Positions 1 to 12,800 of a DNA stretch of 64,000 bases are shown in pieces (the first letter of the stretch is position 1; every line of letters begins with the position of its first letter). The stretch comes from Xestospongia muta (Eukaryota > Porifera > Demospongiae > Haplosclerida > Petrosiidae), in NCBI GenBank assembly GCA_963693285.1, contig OY848925.1, positions 3,264,932 through 3,328,931 of the forward strand, read 5' to 3'. The notes beneath the pieces were generated by a model. It saw only the letters and a list, made by a program, of their open reading frames with translations. It made no database searches and was not told the DNA's origin. Position numbers and translations under genes: made by a program.

Positions 1-52
1 AATAATAATAACAGTAGGTTATAACTTATAAGGGAAATTAATAGAATCTTAC

Positions 53-1068
53 TTCAAAGTGACATTTCAAGTTTGCTCCTTTCTGAAGGGCTTGTTCGAC
101 TTTCTCAAAATGTCCATATCTAGCATATTTACAAAGTTCTTTGTCCTATATTATAATAAAAGAAGTCATTACATTTAAAACTAGTAAATCATACACAACT
201 ACATGTATTATATGAGACTAATAACCTATAGGACAGGTCAAATACACAATACACAAATTGACAATATTTATATAAAAGAACATGATGTAATTAGTATTAT
301 GTATATAACTAACAGAGACAATTAGACTATACTACAAATACAAGACTACACTAACTAATAATAAATAGTTCAATGATCTTCTTTTGATTCTTTGTTGCTA
401 ATATTTATTTGATATGTGATATGATCAAGTAATAGTAATAACTGGACATTATTTAAGTATTAAAGTGAGTGTTATGAACACATAGAGACAGGTCCATACA
501 ATGATAGTAGATACAACCACTGTTTACATAACTAATAGTATTTATCATGTGCTAATAAACATGATCAGTTATAAATTAATGAATATTATTAGTGTAAATA
601 ATTATCACAGATAATCAGTTAAAATGTCACTCAACTAAAGGCTATAGCTTGTAATAAACTATCACTTAATGAACAATTTGAGTTATGTAGAAGCTGTGTA
701 AAAAGCAATCTTTTTTATTTATGTAAAAAGAAGAACAAGAATTAAGAGAAATAATTTGACTGTTTAACTAGTTCTTAGTTCTCTACTTTAGTATTACTTT
801 ATAAGATTATCAAAGAACTTATTACCTCTAAAATATTCAATAATAGCAAGTGATGCTGAAATAAATTTATGAGGGAACATTAACAATGTACTGTGATAAA
901 TTGAGTGTAACAGCCATTTTGCTGTGCTTTTCTCTACATATAAACCATATCATACTTAATAATAATATGTAATGCATTGATTGTACACTAACAAATGTAG
1001 TATACTGGATTAGTTACTAATATACTTACAATATTGTACTGTTCTCGTTCTGAAAGTTGAGCTGCCAT
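53..1068 (-). CDS. Ankyrin-repeat gene, first two exons (partial, runs off left edge)
   Basis: Two exons read on the minus strand. Exon 1 (1030-1068) starts at an ATG and encodes MAAQLSEREQYNI, then a gtaag donor. Exon 2 (53-145) encodes an ankyrin-like unit (DKELCKYARYGHFEKVEQAL...) between an AG acceptor and a gtaag donor. Both are clear paralogues of the first two exons of the complete ankyrin-ROC-death gene at 7790-21205 (MAALLSEEEQQSI, then DRELWWSARYGHLEKV). The exons join in phase 0. The rest of the gene would lie to the left of the window, so its full domain structure cannot be seen. It is a sister gene or a truncated copy; the exons here carry no stop. Bases 146-1029 are intron with no other gene visible. 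Confidence 0.6.
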
Positions 1069-1160
1069 TATGATGAGAGGGTTGGTATTATTAATTTGAT
1101 CTCTAATAGAACATTAGATATCGATGTACATATATCAGTTACTATAATGTATTAATTATA

Positions 1161-1400
1161 ATGTGACCGGATTTGCAAATAGGGACCACTTCTGTCAAAA
1201 CATTTGTAACCTGATTTGTGAAAAAACTACTATTAAAACATATCAAGAAAAAAGGTTTTGTATACATGCAGCTGCTATATATGCCTAACTATTTTATATG
1301 TATGCAAGCTGTTTTTTGATATGTTTTGACAGTGTTTTTTCCCAAACCAGGTCACAAATATTTTGACAGAAGTGGTCCCTTTTTGCAAATCCGGTCACAT
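1161..1400. mobile_element. Foldback MITE with arms of about 100 bp
   Basis: The first and last roughly 100 bases are inverted copies of each other. The left end begins ATGTGACCGGATTTGCAAA and the right end is its reverse complement, and the match continues inward through the GGGACCACTTCTGTCAAAA block. TA-rich bases flank both ends, so the target-site duplication cannot be fixed exactly. Each arm holds two diverged copies of a GTGACC-GATTTG unit. No coding capacity is supported. Related single-arm sequence lies at 32195-32290. Confidence 0.75.
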
Positions 1401-2222
1401 ATATATATCTATAAAAAGCTTTGTGTCATTTCAATCAAGACCTTAGTTACCATAGTTTCATCAATACAATGTAAGCCTAATACTATATTACCACAAACCA
1501 AACCAGTCTACCTTAATATGTATAAAGCTGTCAAAATAACATTTGAAAGAGGCCATAAACAAGAGATTGATACTATTTCAACTGAACTAATCAGTATACT
1601 AGTTACTATCATTGTAACTGGCGAAAAGACTGCCATGATATCAGAATTAACTAAAAATACCAAAAGTTGTGCAAAAAGACGTACTTCCTCTTTAAAGTCT
1701 CCACTGAGATGATGTTTATAGTAATACTGCAAGTATTAACATAATATATCACTCATATTATCTACATACATTACTACTAATTATCTTGTACTTTATATTA
1801 CTTACGAACTATATAAGTCACTGGTGCATCGCGTCTCTTTCTTTGCCTATCACGAGATGTTTTAGGGCGTTAGTTGACGATTATGGGTGGGGCTCAAATC
1901 TTCTTCAACTACAGGGGCTACCTCAGGCTTCTCATTCATGAGAAATCTACTGACTCATGGATTAATCAGACAATTAGTCGCTTCAACTCCACTTTTATAT
2001 TAAGATGAGTTCAACTCTGTAGTCGAAGACAGTAACATTGCCTCATCTTCTAACACCAATGGTCAGTATGAGTCACTCTCTCTAAATCTAATAATACTAG
2101 TTTGATACCTATACTAGACTTGACTACTAATGATTGTATGTCAATTTTTATTATTTATGTCAATTTTATTATTTTATGTTAATTTTTATTAATATTTTTT
2201 AAACAGATATTTCAGCAGTATG
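1401..2222. other. Intergenic stretch with a decayed minus-strand exon
   Basis: Bases 1810-1990, minus strand, hold a degraded copy of an exon seen better at 21760-21965 and 38200-38405 (NEKPEVAPVV...SPTH core). Here the start region is lost and there are in-frame stops. The rest is AT-rich sequence in which I see no gene. Confidence 0.5.
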
Positions 2223-2817
2223 GCATCTAATGATCCCTTGTCGACAAATCCATCTTCATATTTTAATGTTCCAATACCCAAAGTCATCTTGTCCCATTTA
2301 AACAATTGAAGGAGGGAACACACAGAGATAAAAAAATCCCTCTCCCCTTAGCATTGCAGCAGCAGGAGACAACACATCCTATTCCAGTACCAGACATAAA
2401 TGTCCAGGATCCTCTAACTACATCTCAAGATCTTCAGTACCAGGATGAACAGAACCTGAGAACCAGACATAGCAAAGATCACACCCATTTAGTTTCCATG
2501 GTGAAGATTCATTGAAGATAATTGAACTTCGATATCAAGAACCATCAGAATCACAGCCAACTATTGAATAAAAACCAGTTCCAGAACCACGTACTAAATT
2601 ACCAGGTAGGGGTTCTATATCAATAACACAGGTATCTGAAATACAATTTGAACTTGAGATTTCTCAAAAGTCACCTGATGTTGGCATGAAACGTCTTTAT
2701 TCTAAAGGAAGTAAAGAATACAAACTTGACCATATGAAAAATCAAATCCCTAGTCCATGGTACCAGTATATTAGTTATAATGATGAGTCCATATGAGTCT
2801 GATCCTCCCAGTCTCAT

Positions 2818-3116
2818 ACCTATCAGGGGGGCAAAGGGGGCCTAGACTCCCCAACCTTTCAACAGGGGGGCCTTGCCCCCCTGTAGAAAACATGTACCAT
2901 GTTGATTAAATTACTTTGGACAATTTTAACTGTCTGTTTGTTTTAATTATTGTATTAAAACAACATTTCCATGTTGTTGGTCAGAGAAACTAGCATACAC
3001 TCAAAAATACTTTAAAAAGCACTAATCAAAATATAGTGTATAGTTTGCTCTAGCATCACCATGTAGGGTTGTGCCCCCCCTATGAATTTTATCTTCCTAC
3101 TTCCCTGCCTATATTA
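2818..3116. mobile_element. G-rich-ended insertion, probable small DNA transposon
   Basis: A segment that starts with a GGGGGGCAAAGGGGG run and ends with CCCCCC followed by about 38 bases interrupts the 5' exons of copy I. CCTAT occurs at both edges and may be a target duplication. A second G/C-rich-ended insertion at about 4490-4893 looks related. No coding sequence is seen. Confidence 0.4.
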
Positions 3117-3799
3117 TATTAGATTTGACAACTGATGAATTTATGTCAATACAACATCATTATGTAGGAGATAATGAAGAAGATACCAAAGAGAAAACAG
3201 TATGTTATGTAATGTAAAGTGTATCCATTCATTAATCCATCAATTTATTCATCTATTAATTTATGTATCTTTTGACATAGTTGGATATAAATGAAATATC
3301 TACTTGTGGTCTTCTGGGAGAATGAGAATCATTTCCAGAGACACCCAACTTTGAAATACCTGTTTTATCATTTATTGAAGTGAGGATTTTCATAAAGTAA
3401 TGTCATTATTATTGTGTTCACTATCTGTATAGACTCAAGATGGATTATCTCATATTACATCATCAACAGAAAAGAGAATACCTCCTGATAAACCTCCAAG
3501 GTAAAGAAAATATTTGACACAATTATGTATATTAAATATATTACATTAAATATATTTTGTTCATTTTTTTATGAGATAGAAAGAAAAGTGCTCCTGTCGC
3601 TGAGTCTCCTCGCATATTATATCATTATGAACGATGTCAAACTCTTCCAGAATTACCTAGATCTTCATCCTCTGCATCATTCTAGTCATCATCTTCAGAG
3701 AGAAGTAAATCTAAAAGATAATTTGGTGCAATCAGACGTGTAAGTTTAAATCTATAATAACTTTAATTGTACCTCTTTGTAAAAGTATGTAAGTTAATC

Positions 3800-3885
3800 T
3801 CTGTATATTTTCTGTATATCTCTGAATAATTCTGTATATCTCTGTATATTCTCTGTATATCTCTGTATATTCTACTCTCATTATA
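3800..3885. repeat. TCTCTGTATA tandem repeat (intronic)
   Basis: Imperfect tandem units of about 10-11 bases (ctctgtatat) lie in an intron of copy I. The same array occurs at the homologous place in copy II (22382-22457) and copy III (38820-38897), with different unit counts. Confidence 0.8.
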
Positions 3886-4489
3886 AATGGATTTGACACA
3901 ATGTAGTTTTATTAATAAAATAATGTAATTTATTAGCATTTTCCATTCATTTAGTGTCCTTTATTTGGGAGGAAGAATAAGACTCTACCCACTAATGATA
4001 TAACTTTTGATAGTAAAGCTAGAATCGATGATGAAGAGAGTGTTATTATTCAGGTATAAGGTCAATAAATATATTGATAGTGTAAAGACTACAAGTGTAG
4101 TTGGTTACTTTGATGAGAACAAAGTATGATGTCATAATAGTAACCTTTGTTATATTTCCTACTTGATAACTGAATAAGAGAACAATAACATTATATTAAA
4201 CAATATTTAATTGAAGATGTATTGTTCAAATTTAATTATCAAATGAAATGTCTTGTTTTGTTATGTGATATATTGTAACAAGTATATAATGGATTGATGT
4301 ATAATATTACTTTATTTACTGCCAGGAAGTCCTAAATCAAAATTACCCCTTCTTCATAGAGCGAGTTTAAATGTGAGTTCACACTCTCCTTTTCTTTCTC
4401 TCATACACAGTTAATGTATTATCTCTATAGCAACTACATGACATCTTTAAAGATAAAACGATAGACCCCAATATCAGAGATCAGAGTTT

Positions 4490-4893
4490 TTTTCAGGGGG
4501 GTAGGGGAGCATTTGCCCCCTCCCCTTGGCTTTGGCTTGCCCCCCTCAGAATGCTGAGAATTTTTGTTTTACATGTGAATCAATTCAAGTGTTTATAGAA
4601 GCTTTAATATCACAAATTGTCAATAAATGATAACAATAGATAAAATATATTTTATACAACAATTCTAGGTTTTCTAGTCCATATTCCTAAATGTTTCTAA
4701 ATCGTCATCAGTTAGCAGTCCCAGATTCCACCAAAATGCATCAAATCAAATGCAAAAAGTCAACATTTTCCAGGGGGCATACTTCCGGACCCCATAGTTT
4801 GCTGCATGCAAAGTACACAGATATCACTTATTCCCCCTCCCACTCTCCTATTATATATCATTTTGCCCCCTCTTTGCCAAAAACCTGAAAGAA
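4490..4893. mobile_element. 0.4 kb insertion in an ankyrin exon of copy I
   Basis: In copies II and III the exon reads straight from ATATCAGAGATGATG into GGATATAC. In copy I about 400 bases interrupt it, and AGATCAGAG appears on both sides as a likely target duplication. The insert starts with a CAGGGGGG run and ends GCCAAAAACCTGAAAGAAAG. A shorter piece of the same insert (TCATCAGTTA and CCAAAATGCATCAA segments) marks a deletion in copy II near 23206-23280. Confidence 0.65.
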
Positions 4894-5814
4894 AGACTGG
4901 AGATCAGAGATGTGAAGGATATACTGCTTTTCATTGGTATGTACAGAAACCACGAAGAGATCGTCATAAGTTACTACTACTACTACTGTGTCTTCAAAAT
5001 GGGTGTGGCTTTGATATTGATGCAAGAGATTACTTTGATAATACTCCATTACACATTGGAGCTGAGGTACGTTTTAAAGACTTAAGTCTCTTGTGAGACT
5101 AATTTTATTTTTAATTAATCAGTATATTATACATGTACATGTGAAAGTTGAGTTTTCTCCAACTTATTGTTTTATTATAGTAATCATGAAACTAACTTAC
5201 TTTATTTAGAAAAATGACTATTTGTATAGCAAAATTCTTGTTGCATTTGGAGCTGATATATCAGTAAAGAACTATCAAGAACTAACACCTAGAGATTTAG
5301 CAAAACAGGGTCAACTCTTAGAGCTACTAAGTCTATTTCCAGAACCTTTGGTCAATGAGTGTCTATCATTAACATCATTACCTCAGGAGCTAGAATCTTT
5401 AAATGTTAATGAGTTAAAGAATGAAATTATTTGATGTCTTATGGTACCAGAGAGAATGTCTGGTTTAGTACGACTTATGGACACTGAAATACATCATCAA
5501 GAGAAGAAATTCCATGTAAGTCCCGACGATGAGTTCTTGTCATTAAATCAATGAAGCAGGGAGCAGATTTCTGAGGATGTGTCAATAAGTGATCAACGTT
5601 TCTATATTAATCATTAGAAGAAAACTGCTGGAAATCATGTGTTGTTTCTTAATGGAGGTGGTATCCAAGGTCTTGTTCAAATCGAGGTGTTGATGGAGTT
5701 AAAACGTCGTACTGGTCGTAAAATTACAAACCTCTTTGATTGTATCATTGGTACCAGTACTGGAGGTATAGTAGCACTGGGAGTAGTGTATGGTAAGTAA
5801 GGATAGTGTTAGGC

Positions 5815-6062
5815 TGTTAGATATAGCTTACATCTATATATGGACAACTATGAGGCTAGAGTCCTGGATAGGTACTGATGTTTATTAGTCTAGAACTTAC
5901 TAATATTAGGTATCCTAGGTCACTGTGGTAAATACTGATGTTCATTAGTTTAGAGCCTATTATTGGAAGCTATCCTAGGTCACTGTGGTAAGTACTGATG
6001 TTCACTAGTTTAGAGCTTACTTTTACTAGATATCCTAGGTCACTGTAGTAAGTATTGATAAA
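5815..6062. repeat. About 60-bp minisatellite in a patatin intron
   Basis: At least three diverged units share ATCCTAGGTCACTGTGGTAAGTACTGATGTT-type cores; each also carries a TTTAGAGC/TAGAACTTACT segment. Homologous arrays lie at 23490-23680 (copy II), and one unit remains at 40130-40170 (copy III), where it sits at a deletion junction. Confidence 0.75.
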
Positions 6063-7346
6063 GTGTTTGTTACTTATTGTTATATACAGGTAATAAGAGA
6101 CTGACAGAGATGAAACAAGTGTACTTTCAAATGAAGAATGAGGTATTTGTTGGTTCAGGTATTGCTGGTACATTCCTCAATATGGCTCAAAAGTCACCCA
6201 ATCTTGAGCATATTTTAAGAAGAGAAATTGGAGATACTCCACTTAACAGTATACATAAACCAAAGTATGATTGATATAGTGTGTGCTTATGATCATTTGT
6301 TTCTTAGAATAATGATATGTACTGTTAGCAAAGAACAACTTTCACTTAAAGTTCAATTCTTTAATAACTTTATGACAGATAAACCAGAACTAACAGACAG
6401 TAAGTTTTAATATATAGCTAAACAATGGATAAGTATTGTTCTTTTCCTTCCATAGTTCCTACATGGAAGGAAGCTAGAGCAACTAGTGCTGCTCCAGTAC
6501 TTTTTACCCTATCAAGGCAAGTATGTTTGTCGGAGGTGTCTTGGCTAATAATCCATGTGAGTTTGCCATGAAAAAGATTAACTTGTATGACCAGCCCATG
6601 GGAATACTGGAGTGACATTTTCTATTAGCTATGTCTGTGCGTACTGGTATATATCCAGACAAGACACTTGAAGAAGGAAAGTGTGGTGAAGGATTTAATA
6701 TTAAAAAACAGTTACAGTATGTTAAAGAAATGGTGGACGTGTTAAGTCAAGCTGTGAGTTGTATAAGTAAATAATGCAAACATAAAGTTCATTGAAGCGG
6801 AAGCAATGAAAGCAGTTTTTATAGATGATGTAGATGACCTTATAAGGGATGTTTAATTGTATTCATGACATAGTTAATTCTATTCACATGTACACAAACT
6901 TCCAAATATGGTCATGAGCTGGAGAATAGTTCCTTCTTCCTTAGTTATTAAATTTTTGTCTATGTAAACAGTTGTGTTTAGTTATCTCCATGTATGATGT
7001 TTGATAATATAACATTGTTAGTTTATATATTACATGATCTCTTATTTACTATAGATTAGTGAGTCAGAGACAACTGCTAACAAATTTGTTATCTCATGTC
7101 AGAAATATTGTGATCTATTCCTTTCTTTCTTTTCAATCCTCAACTAATAGAGAGTGTGTCTCCTGGAGAGATTGATGACTGGAAAATAGTAGAACTAATA
7201 CTACAAACAAAACAATACTTAGCTAGTCAAGTTAGTACTATTTTATATATTCTAGTTATATGTCACTATTGTAGGATGTACAAGATAAACTTGACCATCT
7301 AGTTCAACTCTTTAAACATCTTGTTGATCAATCTACTCATCAATAA

Positions 7347-7789
7347 AGACAATACATTAGATAACTACTCACTGCTGTTAGTAATGTGTTAGAAAAAAAT
7401 TAATAATTATTGTATGGTATGAAATTAATTGGTGATTATGAAATGTTCACCTTTAAATTGTTCCTATTGACTGTATATGATCATATTCTTTGAGAATTAT
7501 AAAAGTTTTTTAATATTATATCAAAAACAACAAGAACGCAGAAAAAATAGAGATACCTATACAATGTTCTAAGTAAAGTACTAATTAGATAGCAACAAAT
7601 GTAATAAAATGGAAAATTGAGGACTACATCCAAAGAACATTATTTACATAGTTAATAGTCTTGTATTGTGTGTGCAACAGAAAAGGGTTTGATACATAAT
7701 GTACACTAACATTTATCAAAGTGGATTGTTCTTGAAGTAGATGTACCTATGGATATGATAATAGATTAATTGACTCATTATTCTGATGA
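7347..7789. other. Intergenic region between two converging genes
   Basis: This is the 3' flank shared by the plus-strand iPLA2-like copy I and the minus-strand ankyrin-ROC-death gene. It is AT-rich with no supportable gene. Confidence 0.5.
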
Positions 7790-9830
7790 CTAAAGCTTCA
7801 AACTACATTTTATAATACACAAACTATGTCTACTGTATATAGAGAGAATACAACAATCATTTACATGAGTCATGTACATCACTACTATAGACGTACAAAG
7901 TATTATTTTATATAAAGCACTATAACAATCATCTTTATAACTTACCATATTATTATAGCAAAAATGACTACAATGACTGACACTGCACACAAACCACCAC
8001 AATAAAAAGGATTAACTATATTAAAAAAGAATAATGTTATGTTATCAGATTATAAAACATACTTTGATGAGCCTGTTGAAATGTTCCTTGACCATCAATT
8101 TTAGCATTGGATGCATGATTGTTTCCATGTTGAGTTACAGTACTATTGCTTGACTCTATAGAGATAGAAAGCAAATGAATTGATTTGCTAAAGATAATTT
8201 AAAGAAGTCATTGATTACCAAGTACATGTACAGTGAAAATAATTACTTGTAATTTGATCAAACAGACATTGCAGGTGTTGCTTCTATTAATGTAACAAAT
8301 TATAATCTTTGTTATTTCTATGATTGTTAATAAAGTAATTTTAGTATAGTGCTTGAATGTCCATTCTTTAAAAATGAGGTTTAATACTAAATTTCACAAG
8401 GAAATTTGCTATATACTTTATTCACCTCATTTTAAGCAATCTACCTGGTCAATTATACACAAGAATGGTATATTAATTATATATCACTGTTCCATCAGTT
8501 AGTATTATAATAAACTTACCACTAACAGTCCTTTTCTCATCTTTGATGGACTCACCAATATTATTACCAACATCTAAAGAACATAAATAACTATTATCAA
8601 CACCTATGTTGTCAAAGACATAATTTTAGTAATCATTGTATAATCATGTACAGGTTAAATGATATGAATAATGTAATTTACCATTAGTTTGATCATTACT
8701 TATGTCTTTGTCTGTTTGTACCACACCTTCTATAAAATTGTAATATAACAATGAACATAGTATATATACTAGTGTGTATATAGTAAATATGAAATATTTT
8801 GTTGCACAGTTTTCACATGTTAAATATTTATATATTTACAATTATTAGTTTTAGGGTTTTGAGGATAATGAATATAATTCTATTAATATGGTTCTACTAT
8901 ATTTTTATATAATTGACCAATCACATTGTTTTAACATCATGGAAGGTTCAACATTAATTTACAAATAATACACTATGAAAGCTGCTAATAAGAAAAAAAA
9001 TTGATTTTAACCTTTTCCAGTGAAGCATTGCTTTTAAACATGATAATAGTTATCCTAAAATAGCTTTTCCTTCAACAGCTAATGTAATGCAAACAGATAA
9101 GGCTAAATGCAGACATTTGTGTCATATATAATTATACTTTGAATTTGTTAGCTGGAAAGTCAAGTGAGTTAACTACACTACTGTTCTAAGAATAAGAAAC
9201 TCGAACCCTGTTTTATGCTAAATACAGTAAGTATGTTTGCTTTAAAGTAAATAATATGGTCTACTTTCTCTAATGTATAAATTATGTATTTAGACAAACA
9301 TAATGACATCAACTTACCAGTAATAGTCTTACTACTATTAATGATAGTTTTATCAACATTGTCATCTTCTAGGGCAACTGCTGTAAGTGAAGGAAATAAA
9401 ATAACTAGTAATTTAATAACTATTGAAATAATGTCTAAAATTTTAATGTTATGAATCAAACTATCTAGTCAATTTGTGCGTGGCTCAGAAAATTGCTAAA
9501 CTTACTAATAATCATCATATTAGAATCAAATATGTTCAAACTTGATAGAATTAATAATGTACATCGATCTTTCCACTAATTATAGTCATGATGAACTTAC
9601 CACTAACAGTGTTACTGTCCTCAGTAATAGACTCATTAATACTTTCATCCACGTCTATATTGTGAAGGATATAATGTAATTTAATTAGTCATTTGATAAT
9701 CATTGTGTAATCATGTACTGGTTATATAATATATGAACTTACTATCACTTTGTTGTTCAATCTTGTCTTTGTCTATTGGTGTTACATCTTCTATAAAATT
9801 ATAACATAAAATAAACATACAAATATATTA

Positions 9831-9882
<52 letters not shown>

Positions 9883-12800
9883 CATTATTATGATATTGTT
9901 AAAATGTACTGGTTCACTATATATATATATATTATTCCTTCTGTAATCATGTAACACAGAGCAATTACTAGATACAATATACATTTAAGCCAATTCATCA
10001 TGATATAAACTGCTATACATATCACTATGTATATTTTTTATTAGTTATCAACCTTGTACCTGGAGCACTCAATTCCAGCCATTACAAACTTATATCTTGG
10101 TGTGTATGTTAAAGGAACATTAGTACAAGTACTATTAAACTTGAGCCCTGTTTTAATGCTAAATACAGTAAGTATGTTTACTTTAAAGTAAATAAAATGG
10201 TCTTCTTTTTCTAATGTATATATTATATATTTAGCTAAACACAATGACATCAACTAGTACTTACCATTAATAGTCCTACTACTATCAATGTTAGTTTTAT
10301 CAACACTTCCATCTTCTAGGGCAACTGCTGTAACAGAAGAACATATAATAAATAGTAATTTAATAACTATTGTATTGTAATAATCCCTAAAACTTTAATG
10401 TCATGAATAAAACTATCTAATCAAATTGGTTGTGGCTCAGAAAATTTCTAACTTATTAGTAGTCACTACATTAGAATCAAATATGTAAAACTTGATAGAA
10501 TTAATAATGTACATCATCTTACCACTAATTATAGTCACGATGAACTTACCACTAATAGTGTTACTGTCCTCAGTAATAGACTCACTAACACTTTCATCCA
10601 CATCTATATTACGAAGGATATAAAGTAATTTAGTTAGTCATTTGATAATCATTATGTAATCATGTACTGGTTAAGTAATATGAACCTACCATCACTTTGT
10701 TGCTCAGTTGTGTTTTTGTCTGTTTCTGTTACATCTTCTATAAATTATAACATAAAATAAACAAAATATATTAGTATATATATATATGTACCATTATTAT
10801 ATTGACACTAGAGTTGATCAAAAATCACTAAACTTAATACGCTACATCTAATAACTAAATATAAACTTAGAGTGTTGTAGATGATCATTATTATTAAAGA
10901 AAATATTGTTTTGTTAATAAACCAATTACTAGATACAGTATATATTTGAGGTATGTGCAATTATCAGATAAAGTATTTTAGTTGAGTGTAATCGCTAAGT
11001 CATCATTATATGTGGAGGATCTGAAGTGAACCAGTACATTTTAACAATATCTTACCGGTAGTGATCAATAGCTCCAAAATATTGTCATCACTGATGTCAC
11101 TACTTCCCTTTGTCATGGCTACAAAAATAATAGCATAAAATAACTATGATAATTACTAGCTTATGAAGGTAATGATAGGTAAAGTATCATTATTAATCAA
11201 TTTCTCTTACTAGCTACCACACTAAGTTATTTTTCCTCATGCAAGACACAATTATGCTTTTTAAGCAAAGACAAAAATGCAAAAATTAACAAAAATACAA
11301 ATACCAAATTAACTGGATTATATAAACACTCACATTTTAAGAACTCTTCCATCTTCATGACAGTAAATTTACTTTCAATTGGTGGACTTTCTATTGTTTG
11401 TAAAATTGTGTTCCAAGTGACTGGTTTAGACATTGTATCCATCCAAAATTGGAGTACTTCAGCTAGTTTGTCAATGTCACTTGAAGTCTTGCCTTGTAAA
11501 GAGGCCAGGTATTTGTACTGAATTCCAAGACATTCACCAATAATATACCATTTAAAAGCAATACTTGACATTAGTTGTAGGAGGTCACATTTCTGAGGAC
11601 GTTTTTCTAACAAATCAGAAAGAGCAGAGTCATCAGTGACAACAATGTATATTTATACACACTAACTATTATAAGTAAGCTATCATTTACTACACAATTA
11701 ACTTAGATATGTATTCAGATATGTATATCAAACCTTTTAGACTTGAAATATTTCTACATTGAAGGTGATCTTTTGAGATTTTTATTATCTCTTCTTGTGT
11801 TAAACATGGACTTGAGAGAACCTTAAATTCAATAAAATATATCTCTTGAAATAATGAGTACAAGGACAATGTATTAATTTAGTAATTGATTATTTTCACG
11901 TATAAAGATATACACTCATATATCATATAATAATGAAGACGTGTATTAGTTTTAATACAGTACTATAACTTACCAGTGGAATTTGTCCAGTGAAAAAGCT
12001 GTAGTCATTGAGATGCCGAGTAACATCAGAATAGGTGCTACCTTTGGATGTATAAGATGACATTATACTGGGAGCAAATTCTTGTATGTGTTGAAGAAAA
12101 CCGCCTGGAATAACTCGATTGGCTTTACTATTGGAGAATAAGGCATGGATGACTGCTGGTGCAAGGGAGATATATGGCTCATGTGGACAAATGTGTTTGA
12201 CATTGATTGGACTGTCTTGAACTTCATTACGATCAAATATTTCCTTGTTAACTAGCATTCCTCGAGCTACATCATTTACTTCATAGAGTACTCGTTCAGA
12301 AATGGCTTTACTACGAATGTCAGCTAAAGATCCACAAGGGATAATGTACTCTTCAATTTTACATGGACAAAACTGCTTTTGAAGAGAAAGAACCAGTTTT
12401 ATAACAGAGCAACATATTTTTTTACTTTCAACTCCTTTGTCACTGGAAACAAATACAGTGACACATCTATTATTATCTGTCACTTCCACTACTACATCAA
12501 TGACATGTTTCCAATAAATACCATTCTTCCAGACTGTACAACGACGATTCAACTGCATTGTAGCAGATTTCGTAACTAGATCACCAACTTTATGGCGACG
12601 AGGAAGGGAATATTGATATGCTAATCGAAGCAAAAGAATGTGAAGGAAGCGAACAGAAAGAAATTGAAATGGATTAGGGCAATATAAGCACCAACCAAAT
12701 CCACTTTTGAAATGATCGTTTAAATCTGAAGGAGGATCTGTGATGATGAGAGCTGGAAAGAAAAGAACATCAACATTAGAAATGTGATCTGATGAAGACA

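Larger units (their letters stand above)
2223..7346 (+). pseudogene. iPLA2-like ankyrin-patatin phospholipase, copy I (broken)
   Basis: Exon order matches the iPLA2-beta (PLA2G6) type: a low-complexity N-terminus (2223-4053), ankyrin exons (about 4898-5065 and 5211-5434), a patatin exon (about 5612-5792) with the oxyanion-hole glycines (NGGGIQGL) and the nucleophile elbow GTSTGG, further patatin exons (6090-6410 and about 6456-6760) and C-terminal exons (7056-7230 and 7276-7346, ending DQSTHQ and TAA). The family hydrolyses the sn-2 ester of glycerophospholipids using a Ser-Asp dyad. It is broken by stops after 2308, near 3690 and 3716, by a TGA at 5433 where copy III reads Gly, by a 0.4 kb insertion at the ankyrin exon, and by a frameshift that destroys the DGG segment carrying the catalytic Asp. 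It is the only copy here with its 3' end. Some exon edges are approximate. Confidence 0.75.
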
